This document shows, in pieces, positions 45,400 through 57,200 of a stretch of DNA of 64,000 nt; the first letter of the stretch is position 1; every line of letters starts with the position of its first letter. The stretch is from contig WFMF01000162.1 of assembly GCA_011033025.1 (NCBI GenBank), positions 1 through 64,000 of the forward strand, in the 5' to 3' direction. Under the pieces are notes generated by a model. It ran no database searches. It saw nothing but the letters and a program-made list of their open reading frames with translations, and was not told where the DNA came from. The position numbers were made by a program, and so were the translations under genes. The DNA is from Beroe forskalii (taxonomy: Eukaryota; Ctenophora; Nuda; Beroida; Beroidae).

Positions 45400-47013
45400 C
45401 CGGACTACGGGCATCATCATTTGTTTATTTGAACACTTACTTCATGGTAGTATTTTGTTATATAATGTAATTCTAACTGGTACTCTTCACTTTCTTAATT
45501 GATAATTTTCGCATGATGTGTTGGTATTTCTTTTCTCTGAGTTACTGAGTTATTAATGATGAGTTGTTCAGAAGATTTAATTTTCAGAGATAATTGGGAA
45601 CGCGATCTGGAGAAATTATGAATTAAGGTTAAATAATTGAATACTTGAAATACACTGAAAATTCATGAATAGAAAAATGTGGGTCAGGGAAAAGAACTGA
45701 TTTGACTGATCATTCTCTCACTAAATTACAATACGACAGTCTGGCGCTAGTTTTCTCAGACACCCCGAGATCTTTGATTCCTAGTGCTAAAAAATCGTGA
45801 AATTTAATTAACAAGGATCGACATAAATTAGTAAATTACTGATTATGAAGCTAATCAAAAAATGCTTTAAATACTAAAATATTATGTTTCATACTTCCAT
45901 GCCCTCGCACAAAGATTTATCGATTCGAGTTATAAAGCTATAAAATATGCCCCATTCTAAGCAATGATGATAATGATGTCACTCTTAACTGTCATGTATT
46001 GCGCTGTCATATAGTGTGTATTGTGAGGCTAGGTACATTGCTTCACGGCTTGGCTTGTTAATCCTATTGAAGTATTAATCAAGTGATTGCTTTGTTATGT
46101 GATAATGTATCGTTATAGAGTTATATGGTGTATGTTCCTTTGTTCTATTATAAATTCTTGTATTGATAGGTTCCCGCATTGTAAAGCCAACGTTCAGACT
46201 CTTGTTCAATTTCGGCTATGACTGAAAAGTCAATTCAATTCATTGCTTAAACTGAAAAGGCTGATTTTCAGGTTATTGTTAATTAGTGTGATAGGGGAGA
46301 ACGTCAGTTGTAATCAGGTTATTAGGTTTTTATGCATGAAAAATTAAAACGCAATTTGCTGTGGCAACACTTCTGTTCCGACATTCCAGAAATGAATGTC
46401 GGAACAGAATTGTGGAATTATGAGGAATTTACAGCTTCAATTAAAATAAAACATTTCTCTCACCTGCGTTTGAAAGGAGCCATAGCTTTGCATATGGATT
46501 ATTGAATTGAAAGCCACTTCCACTATGCCTACACAGCAGCTACACAGTATATCAATGTAAGATTGTTGTGAGATGGAGCGTTACTGTATAATGGATACTT
46601 TTTCTTAAGTTTTATCCCGAAAGATAGTCATAGCCTGTCACTTACATACATAGCATACCTGTTGTCTTTTAAATTATGTGAGTGAGTAGGTGATCTTCAG
46701 TGAATAAAAAATGTCAGCTACTATTCTATGGGATTTGTTATTCTGTGGGATTTGTTATTTATACATTTATGTGTGGACCACACACTGTTATCAGTATCAT
46801 ATAGAATAATAGATAAGTAAAAAGATAAGCCTATACTTTGTTCCCCAGATTCGTAAAAAATCATCAAACTTTGTTGAATGTGCCAAACAAGAGCTTTTCT
46901 ACTTTTCTTATCTTCCTGAAAACTTAAATAGTTCAATATGATGTAGAAAAGGTAAATTGATCTACTGTCATTTGATCTAATTTTGAGTAATCTTAATAAT
47001 AAAGTAAATTCAC
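45400..47013. other. AT-rich region downstream of the receptor kinase
   Basis: It includes the 3' UTR of the receptor kinase, but no convincing AATAAA lies close to the stop. One perfect 16-bp hairpin stands out (46371-46409). No gene supported. Confidence 0.4.
46371..46409. other. Perfect 16-bp hairpin
   Basis: TTCTGTTCCGACATTC and GAATGTCGGAACAGAA pair without mismatch around the seven-base loop CAGAAAT. It lies about 1 kb downstream of the kinase stop and might be part of its transcript or a tiny remnant element. Confidence 0.7.
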
Positions 47014-47146
47014 ACGTGAATAATGTTTGTGCGGGCGCACTCCATTAAAATAGAGCTTGCCAAGGAAATATCAAGAGAAAGAAAGGCTAAGCCGGGCTTA
47101 GTCGCGCCGTTGCTATGGATACAGATATTCTGCACGTGCAGATTAA
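47014..47146. repeat. Dispersed 133-bp repeat, copy 2
   Basis: Partner of 26209-26341 in the same orientation. CACGTGAATAATGTTTGTGC opens it, TCGCGCCGTTGCTATGGATA is identical in both, and CTGCACGTGCAGATTA closes it. Here it runs into CGCGCGCG instead of the sequence that follows copy 1. Confidence 0.8.
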
Positions 47147-47239
47147 TCGCGCGCGCGTTCTTTACGGTTTAATGCTGTTTTGATTTCGGAGCTTTATAAC
47201 TCTTGGTGTGATTAAAATTTTTTGATGCGGGAAAATAAT

Positions 47240-47614
47240 TTAGTTGATTTGAGTTGCGGGGTTTGAAATTAGCGAACGAGGTGCGGCGTAGCAGCGCCGA
47301 GTGAGCTCTGTGTATGCAGGCCCAACGGGCCTGCTATTTTCTAATAAATGCTTAAATGCAATTTCTGTCAGAGATGATTGGAGAGCACATACGGTGAATG
47401 TCTTAAGTCCTTCCAGTTCAGCAAGCCGTACAGCAAGGACATTCACCGTATTAAGGCATGCATTTAGGTACGCATTAACAATGTTAAGAAAGAACTGAAA
47501 CCGTAGAGCTCCGTACAGGGTTCGTTCTTCACCTTCTACTATTCTAGTATGAATGTTGCGATGTATGCTCCATCTTCCATCTTCCATTATAGCGTCATTA
47601 AAATCAGATTCCAT
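47240..47614 (-). CDS. Hypothetical protein of 124 residues
   Basis: The frame opens at ATG 47614 (MESDFNDAIMEDGRWSIHRN) and runs through a leucine- and alanine-rich middle (NIVNAYLNACLNTVNVLAVR) to RPVGPAYTELTRRCYAAP. No family recognised. A 12-bp inverted pair (ACGGTGAATGTC / GACATTCACCGT at 47392-47403 and 47439-47450) falls inside it. The last third is GC-rich and includes the GCAGGCCCAACGGGC phrase also found upstream of TRMT1, which suggests repeat-derived sequence. Possibly real, more likely fortuitous. Confidence 0.2.
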   Translation of the reverse strand: MESDFNDAIMEDGRWSIHRNIHTRIVEGEERTLYGALRFQFFLNIVNAYLNACLNTVNVLAVRLAELEGLKTFTVCALQSSLTEIAFKHLLENSRPVGPAYTELTRRCYAAPRSLISNPATQIN

Positions 47615-49034
47615 GCCATCAGAAATTTATAATATTTTCTTCTGTTATAAGTTTTTCTCGCTTCTGCTTAGAAAAGTGGTTCTGTATTGGTCCTCTAGGT
47701 ATTGACTACTATACTTATATAGTGCCCTGTAGTTGTGTAGTTGTCCTCATGGAGTTTTTGGGAAATCGGTGAACCTCCACTCTCCAGTATGACTAATTTG
47801 ATGACTAAATTATTAAATCCAACTCTCTTATTACTTTACTAGATGCTCATCATTCTTTGTTTATCAGCTTATTTATTAGATGAATATCTGGGCATCATGG
47901 TCTTCTATAAATCTGAAGATATAGCAGAGATTAATATCACAGGGCTTTTAAATTGTCAAATACGGTAATGAGTATTCACTATAATTTTCATTCCTCATGA
48001 TAATATCATGATTATGCCAATTGCCAGCTGACGCAATCTCAAAAGCAAAATTTATAAGCAAGTTTTGTTTTATTTAATTAGTTTTGCATTCTTCTCTGGG
48101 GAGCGTCTCTTCCTCTTCCACATCTATAAAAGTTTCTGTGGGAAATAAATCATTATTAAGTAATAACTCTTACTTTCTTAGTTTCTGTTGTACATTGAGC
48201 AACTGCTGACAAGATTGTGGACATAATATTGCTTTCTTGTAACTGATTCGCATAGGATTCCAATAATGATTCTATATTTATGCTGAATTTGTATTTTTCA
48301 TTTCCTTTTTCCCTTTTTTATTGAACTTAATAATTTCATGTTTTGAAGTAATAAACCTGTTATATAGCTATAATTTATATAGCTATACTGGAAATCAAAT
48401 TTATCTGTACAGTATGTATTTGTATACAGACCATGACTTCCCTCCAGTACAGTATTGTGACCCTGTAATGAAGACATGTACATTGTACTCATGTAACAGT
48501 TTGCTGTTAAAGATTTAAAGTGTATTTGACTATTTGTGGTTTAGATTTATCCCCTGTTTTTCAGTGCAGTCCCCTGTTACCGTACAGTAGAATTTGTAAT
48601 TTGTACAGTAGTATTAATTGTAACTTGGAGACTGTGAATGCTATTCTACCCGTTAAGAAGTCATACTTCCATCTGCCTACCACGGTTCAGAAGTGCTGTC
48701 AGTGCTCCACTTTCTTTGTGATCTGCCAAATGTCAAACATGATACCTACTGTATAATTATTTAATTAACGTAAAGATGATATTATATTAGACGTAAGGAT
48801 GAATTCGGGGTACAAGAAATGTAGCAGGCAGCATGTATTTAATATGATGTATGTATCTACTATCTATGTATTTAAGTATTTAAGATTAATGTATATTGTA
48901 TATTGTATAAATTGTGAATTGGAGAATGTCACGCTGCTCTGTATTTTAACCATGATATCCCCCTGCAGCTATAATGAAGTCATGTAACAGTTTAGGATGA
49001 TGTGAGTGTGTTTATAACATAATGACATGGTGCT

Positions 49035-49068
49035 ATGGAACACTTCTTCAATCGAAAACCGACAAAAG
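49035..49068 (+). CDS. Candidate alternative first exon of the channel gene
   Basis: ATG 49035 gives MEHFFNRKPTK and ends at a strong donor (AAAAG|GTAAGT) in phase 1. Exon 2 of the channel gene (51290) also needs phase 1, so the join would read through in frame. It competes with the ATG exon at 51215-51241. Only transcript data can tell whether either or both are used. Confidence 0.3.
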
Positions 49069-49847
49069 GTAAGTTTTCTTATGCTGTATAATATTTACAC
49101 TTGGAATAATTCGGTGATGATTTGCTATGTAAGCTTACGAGCGGAAGGTTGGATCAAATAAATGTTAAGGGAGGATGGAAGAAAATAATTTCTTATTACG
49201 AGCTTTGAAATTTAGAGCTTACATCTTCGGACCGTGCTACATCACTCCATGGAACTTTTAAGTAATATTCTGAACTACGATCTCCGTTCAAATATTGTTT
49301 TGATATTTCTGGATCTCAAAAACACAAAAATTCTACACAATAGGTATCACACAATCATGGAAGGGCACGTTGGTGAAATAATGAGATTTATCCCGAGTTC
49401 AATATGGAATATATTGTGAAATGCTGATTGTTTTCCCTCCCATTAGCGATTAATCTAAGTCTCGATTTCTCTTATATAATGTTTTCTTTTTCACAATAAC
49501 CGTGCACAAAATTTGTCACCCGTATAAGGCCTGATAATACAAGTACGTGGCATATTGAGATGAAGCAATTCTTCAAGATATATCACTTACCAGACCTCCA
49601 TAGTATCAATATCCATGCTACTTACTTGGATGATTGTACCTTGGATAATTATACAGTTATTGTACCTTGGATGATTAACGAACTCACACGTAAAGTCACA
49701 GATTTGAGAGCCACTATAGGTATTTATCATCACAGACATCATGAAATGTTGAAACGTGGCCGAATGGATTGAAACTCGTGATTCGGGCACCTCATGATGA
49801 CAATGAATTTATGACATGGGAATTTTAGTGTAAGGATCGCAGCAATC

Positions 49848-49883
49848 ACCTTTATCGCCTGACTCCGTTCAGGCGATAAAGGT
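49848..49883. other. Perfect 15-bp hairpin
   Basis: ACCTTTATCGCCTGA and TCAGGCGATAAAGGT pair perfectly around the loop CTCCGT. Isolated, in AT-rich sequence, with no neighbouring gene end that it would serve. Confidence 0.7.
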
Positions 49884-51214
49884 ATTCACAGTGCAACACA
49901 TTAATCATCTCTTTTTCACCTACAATTACAAATACACCATAATCAGAATCGCAAAGAGTGAGAACAAATATGAATATGCAGCAAAATGGTTTCTATGAAA
50001 ATTGCGTGGTCCACTTTGTAGCTACAGTCTTACAGTGATTTGATTCATCAACTAAACGGGAAATCAGTAAAAATTGGCCTAAATGATACTGGTCGTAAAT
50101 TTATTCATTTTGAGCGGTAGCGTGACGATTAGCGATTTAAAAGCCTGAAAGTGAATACCTAACATGCATTTTCACACCCCATGCAGTTGCAATATTACAT
50201 CATTATTACTTTATTATACGTTAACGTGAGAAATAACTTGTGAAAAATCCCCAAATTTCACCCACCAATATTCCGCACGCCAAGATTCCTGCTAGTAACA
50301 AACTATAGAGCACCTGTTGGTAAATCAATAGCTGCTGAAAATGAATATTCAGTTTGAACAACTTTTATCCTCCTACTTTCCTATGTATTTATGTATTTAT
50401 GTAAGTCTGTGTGTGTTGATTTTAAAATAAGCGAGTTTACAAACTTAACACCATTTTAACAACCTTCTGATAATTAGTTGTAGAAAGTAGCGGCAAAAAG
50501 AATAAGTTAATCATGAGATGTATGTATAAAAACAATTATTATTAATTATAAAAACTTAATTATTTAAACACTTATGATTAATTAAAACACTTGTATTATT
50601 AAACGTTGATGATGAATAAGGAATACATTACATTATGTGCATCGTCTGTTATGTACTCGTGCACGATTATTATAGCTTTTGAATACAATTCTTTATAATG
50701 AATAATCGTATTTTTACGTGCTGCTCCTACTCTCATACAAAGTTACAATGTACAGTGTGCAGTGTATGATATTGTATGTGTTTATTCGTCTCGAGTGTGG
50801 AGGTGTATCTATGCATGTGGTTGAATTTCCCATGGCTAATTAATCTATTGTGTGTGTTAATTTAAGAGCACTACGCCTCACCTGTGAGGTGCGTGTATTG
50901 AAATCTATTAATAGCTGAGTCCGATGTGTCTACCCTTCTTAGACACAGAAATCCATATCTTCACCTTCGCTTGGATTGGATTCAAGTACTATAGACTTAT
51001 AGACAATATTCATCCATGTCTACTTAAACTCAATTAAATCATTTATGGAGATTTAAGACAGCATCCTGTGAAAATTACAATTCTGCAGTGTACAAATGTT
51101 ATTAATAATGTGTAAATGTCGTGATGTGTGCCATTAACCATGAGGCCGAAGGCCGAATTGTTAATTGCACGATTGGATCGACTTACAATATCTAACCATT
51201 AGCTAAGCGCTTAG

Positions 51215-54200
51215 ATGGACCTAGACCACAAGATTTTGTTGGTAAGTGTACATCAGGGGAACAGTTAAATAATTGTTTCCTTGTCTCAGGCTACATAGAA
51301 CTATCGAAAGAGATTGAAAAGACTCAGAACAACCGGCACATCACAGATGAGAATATCAAGGTTCCTAACCACATAAGTAAAGCAGCATGTTATGTGGAGG
51401 ATGCGAGAGATGGAAGGTTGGTTTATTACTTTATTAACAACACTGCAAATAGGCGGTTATAATGTCCTCGTTGTCATGGCTCAGTTAATGAATTAATGTT
51501 GTTAATGATGTTGAACCGGCCGCCAAGTTTTTACGCACGGGATTCATACTGCAAAAACATATGTTATAATTTTCTCTGAATGATACCAAACTTGTGTACT
51601 GAACTGAGGAGTTGTTGTTTTTTTGGTTGAACAAATTATCTTCATGTGATTTTGGCTTTTATCGTGTCTTTCATACGCCAGGCTTGAACCTGAGGGCAGT
51701 AAAAGAACACTATCTCCTCAGGTTGGCAAACGGGAAAGGGAAAATGTCAGAAAAATCACGGAAGATCCAACTGTAAGTACAATATCAGTGTTTTTAACTT
51801 AATAATAGGCCTCCCTCCGGGGTTCCCTTGATATCAGTGAATCCATTTGCACTAGACCCCTCCCCTTACAATGTCTCATACAGATCAGAAAACAAATCTG
51901 TGGATCGTAGAGTTACAAGTTTCCTTCATTTTTTCATGCATATTATCCTAAGGCTATCATTTTGTTGCTTATAATGCATATAAACCTCGGCTTGCCTCGT
52001 TTAATATGCACTATAGTAGTAGAGTACATCTTAGTACTGCTCTATAGCTATAAACATTGTTTATCAAATAACACAGAAGCACAGAACGATTTCAGTAGAA
52101 CTTGACATCCAAACTTTTATTCGGCGAGTCGTGCCGTTTTTTCACAAATTTTATTTCATCGACTTCGCCTTGTACAATGTAGTTTCATATTTTGAATGCG
52201 ATAATACCTTCTTGTACGGCCAACTTACCTAATACCTACTTGTGTTAATTGACGGAATCTGGGGTTTATAACTTAACATTGAAGGAATTGGCGCCCAATA
52301 ATCAGATTTCCGGTATATTTTACAAATTACAAAATACAAGTAAATTAAATAACTTACAATAATATTTGCTGCGGAATGTGGATGAAAATATGAGAAATAC
52401 TGATAATGCGTGAAATACCTTTCAATAACAGCTCTGGAAACAATTAATTGATAACATGCTTAATAACATTGAATATAGTAATTCACGTTGTTGAACTATT
52501 GCAATGAACCAGGAGTAATAGAAGAGAGCTGTTGTGGGTTTCAATAAAATGACTTGACAGTCGGTTGAATCTCCTCTGATTGACATTGTACCACCCTGTC
52601 AAATAACCAAAATTACACTAAATGTTTATTAAATTTGCTGAATGTTTCACAATATGTCATCATCAGGAATAATCAGGAAAGTTTTTGTCGTCGAATGAGT
52701 AGGCCAGCAAAATTCAAATGGTAGCCTGACCAACACTGTGGAACCTTGGAACTTTAAAATCTTGGACTTAAATAACCAGCCAAAAGAGTTTCGTAGTGTT
52801 TAGCTTCTTGCATAGTGCCAAGCGAAGTAAATCATGATTTTAATTTACACAGCGCACAGCGCGCTTCTTCTGAGACTTAAGCCTCCTAACTGGATGCTCG
52901 GTTCACTTACCTGCCCATCTAATCCTGGTGTATTTCAGGTGTTTCTTCATACAGACACACGACTGGTGTCCATCTAATCCCGGTGTATTTCAGGTGTTTC
53001 TTCATACAGACCCACGACTGGTGTCCATCTAATCCCGGTGTATTTCAGGTGTTTCTTCATACAGACACACGACTGGTGTCCATCTAATCCCGGTGTATTT
53101 CAGGTGTTTCTTCATACAGACACACGACTGGTGTCCATCTAATCCCGGTGTATTTCAGGTGTTTCTTCATACAGACACACGACTGGTGTCCATCTAATCC
53201 CGGTGTATTTCAGGTGTTTCTTCATACAGAAGTACAGACACACGACTGGTGTCCATCTAATCCTGGTGTATTTCAGGTGTTTCTTCATACAGACACACGA
53301 CTGGTGTCCATCTAATCCCGGTGTATTTCAGGTGTTTCTTCATACAGACCCACGACTGGTGTCCATCTAATCCCGGTGTATTTCAGGTGTTTCTTCATAC
53401 AGACCCACGACTGGTGTCCATCTAATCCCGGTGTATTTCAGGTGTTTCTTCTTACAGACCCACGACTGGTGTCCATCTAATCCTGGTGTATTTCAGGTGT
53501 TTCTTCATACAGACATACGACTGGTGTCCATCTAATCCCGGTGTATTTCAGGTGTTTCTTCATACAGACCCACGACTGGTGTCCATCTAATCCCGGTGTA
53601 TTTCAGGTGTTTCTTCATACAGACCCACGACTGGTGTCCATCTAATCCCGGTGTATTTCAGGTGTTTCTTCTTACAGACCCACGACTGGTGTCCATCTAA
53701 TCCTGGTGTATTTCAGGTGTTTCTTCATACAGACATACGACTGGTGTCCATCTAATCCCGGTGTATTTCAGGTGTTTCTTCATACAGACACACGACTGGT
53801 GTCCATCTAATCCCGGTGTATTTCAGGTGTTTCTTCATACAGACACACGACTGGTGTCCATCTAATCCCGGTGTATTTCAGGTGTTTCTTCATACAGACA
53901 CGACTGGTGTCCATCTAATCCTGGTGTATTTCAGGTGTTTCTTCATACAGACACACGACTGGTGTCCATCTAATCCCGGTGTATTTCAGGTGTTTCTTCA
54001 TACAGACCCGACTGGTGTCCATCTAATCCCGGTGTATTTCAGGTGTTTCTTCATACAGACCCACGACGTCCATCTAATCCCGGTGTATTTCAGGTGTTTC
54101 TTCTTACAGACCCACGACTGGTGTCCATCTAATCCTGGTGTATTTCAGGTGTTTCTTCATACAGACATACGACTGGTGTCCATCTAATCCCGGTGTATTT

Positions 54201-57200
54201 CAGGTGTTTCTTCACAGACCCACGACTGGTGTCCATCGACGGTGTATTTCAGGTGTTTCTTCATACAGACCCACGACTGGTGTCCATCTAATCCCGGTGT
54301 ATTTCAGGTGTTTCTTCATACAGACCCACGACTGGTGTCCATCTAATCCTGGTGTATTTCAGGTGTTTCTTCATACAGACACACGACTGGTGTCCATCTA
54401 ATCCCGGTGTATTTCAGGTGTTTCTTCATACAGACACACGACTGGTGTCCATCTAATCCTGGTGTATTTCAGGTGTTTCTTCATACAGACATACGACTGG
54501 TGTCCATCTAATCCTGGTGTATTTCAGGTGTTTCTTCATACAGACATACGACTGGTGTCCATCTAATCCTGGTGTATTTCAGGTGTTTCTTCATACAGAC
54601 ACACGACTGGTGGGCTCGGTTCATATACCTGTCCATAGTCTTCCTTGCCATCCTGATCTTCTTCGAGCCGCCCTCCTCTGCAGCCATCACAGTTTGTGAC
54701 CAGAGATTGTTCGACTTCTCCATGGATAATGAAATTTGTAAAAACAAGAGTATTATTAAAGAATGGGAGGCGTGGACTCTATTTGTTGAATTTTTATTAA
54801 TTATGGTTAGTAGAAGCTTGATTTACACCTATACTTCAAGTGTTGGGTATCATTCGCTCAATACTTCATGAGTTCATAGAGTAATTTGCTGAAATTACTA
54901 AATTATCCAATTAGAACTTAGCACTTGTAAGATGCTTGTATGCTACGGTTCAATAGTCGATACTTGATAATTCTTTATTAAATGAATACATATAATAGCA
55001 ACGTGAACCGGGTATTAAACGCTATCCGGTATTATCTAACCATCTGCTAAATCATAAATGTCACAAAATCACATACGAACGCTAATATTTGAGTATATAT
55101 GAATCTATTTATAAATCGTTGTTAAAATCCGATGAAGATTTTCCACTATTTGCAGATTTTTGTTACTGATGTGTTTATGAAAGCCACGTATATGAAACCG
55201 AGTGTCTACTTTACGAAAAAATGGCATAAGTAAGTTTCAACATTTATCTTTCTAATAGATTATCTTTAAACTCAATTCATATCACTCAAATTACTCGTTA
55301 AAGTTCAGTTCACAATATACCCAATTAAGTATTATAAATAAACTTTCATTATAACTAAGTATTTAATGATGATTTGAAATTTCGATACGATAGACTAAGC
55401 TATTCTTCTATTCTTTTGCGTCCAAAACGAAGTATCTATGAACTATCTGGGCCGAGTTATGATACCGGAATACACGAATTGCATCCGCCATGTCTTGTGA
55501 AAGAGCGAAAATCAGTGTATTGCCATAGCTCTTTCCGGTGTATTGTATGCCATAATATGTTTATTAATAACAAGTCCTATAAAAACATAGCCATTACTGC
55601 TCCTTTGCGCCCAAAACGAAGACTCTACGAACTTCCTGGGCTGAGATATTAGAACTGCCTTTGCCATGTCTGGCAAATGACTGAAAATCAATTTATGGCC
55701 CATAACTTTGTTCCTGAGCGCTATGGGGCATATATCCGGAAAGAATTGTATAGAAACATGACCTTTGCGATTCTTTTGCTCCCAAAACGAAGTCTCTACG
55801 ACCTTCCTGGGCCGAGATACAAAAATTACATCCGTAATGTCTTGCGAATGACCAAAAAATTAGTTTTTCGCCAATTACTTTGTTCCTGAGCATTTAAGGG
55901 GCATATATTCAGGAAGAATTGTATAAAAACATGGACTTTGCAATTCTTTTTTGCCCAAAACGAAGTCTCTACGACCTTCCTGGGCCGAGATACAAAATTG
56001 CCTCTGAACTGTATATTGCACTTCACTGAACAAGTGGTTCTCGGCCCATAACTTTGTTCCTGAGCACTATGGGGCATATATCCAGAAAGAATAGTATAAA
56101 AACATGACCTTTGCCATTCTTTTGCGCCCAAAACGAAGTCTCTACGACCTTCCTGGGCCGAGATACAAAAATTACATCCGCCATGTCTTGCGAATGACCA
56201 AAAAATTAGTTTTTCGCCAATAACTTTGTTCCTGAGCATTTAAGGTCATAAATTCAGGAAGAATTGTATAAAAACATGGCCTTTGCGATTCTTTTGCACC
56301 CAAAACGAAGTCTCTACGACCTTCCTGAGCCGAGATACAGAAAATCAATAAGCGTATAACAGAAAAAAGGCGTGGCCGATTTGGGCCTGTTGCCAACAAA
56401 AATTTCGTTGGCAACAAGGCCCATTTATTTTTGATGGTCTTAATTACCAAAATCAGTCGAGAAAACGCTTTTAACAAAGAAATCTAACGACTGAGCTTTT
56501 TTGGGGGTTTGGTCTTTGACTACAAGAAAGCAAGAAATAGCAATCTGCTCCGCCTATAAAAGTCCTATGATTCGATATTTAGGAATACATAATATTTAGG
56601 AATACATTAAACACTCAACACACACATTCTCACATCCATATATCATTACACATTTTCTGTGTTATGTTAATGAGTGATTTGTGTTCATTAGCTCCCTAAA
56701 ATGCTGGGTATACCAGCCTCTAGACTTGATATATTATCATTATTATTGTATACACGTTCAGTGTCTTAGAGACTAGATACTAGATAATTTATAAATCATA
56801 TTCATTATTATGTGCTAGGTTAACTATGTGATAAAAGCTGTGTGTAATGTGATTACACACACACGCACACATACACACGTGTACATTATATATAAGCCTC
56901 GTATCACTCTGTAACATGATTAGTGTTGAAGTGCTAGCAGCACACATTGCTTTTACATGCAGCAATACTCAGCCTACTGCGAATATTATTATGATATGTG
57001 TTATCAACCCCGGAACGCGAGGTAGCGCTGCTGCTAGTTGTTTGTGCGCAGTTTTGAGAAACGCAGCAATTCTGCAACAATATTGCCCGATTTCATAGGC
57101 TAAACTTCAGATAGAGTAATTTTGAAGGTGGCCATTCGATAGAGCACAGCATAGGGAGTCCAGTGGTGAAGAGATCATTTGAATACGCCTTTTATGATCA

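Larger units (their letters stand above)
47615..51214. other. Region upstream of the channel gene
   Basis: No complete gene. It holds a candidate alternative first exon at 49035-49068 and a perfect hairpin at 49848-49883. AT-rich microsatellite-like patches occur near 48370-48990 (CAGTATGTATTTGTATAC-type words) and 50520-50640 (ATTAATTA words). Confidence 0.4.

Noticed and set aside
53816-54401. Open frames of 123 and 87 codons in the 55-bp minisatellite
   Set aside because: The unit is 55 bp, so frames cycle through the repeat; the peptides are repeated unit translations and end wherever unit lengths change.
55512-56477. Minus-strand frames up to 137 codons
   Set aside because: They repeat the same residues at the period of the roughly 180-bp satellite and have no similarity to a known protein.
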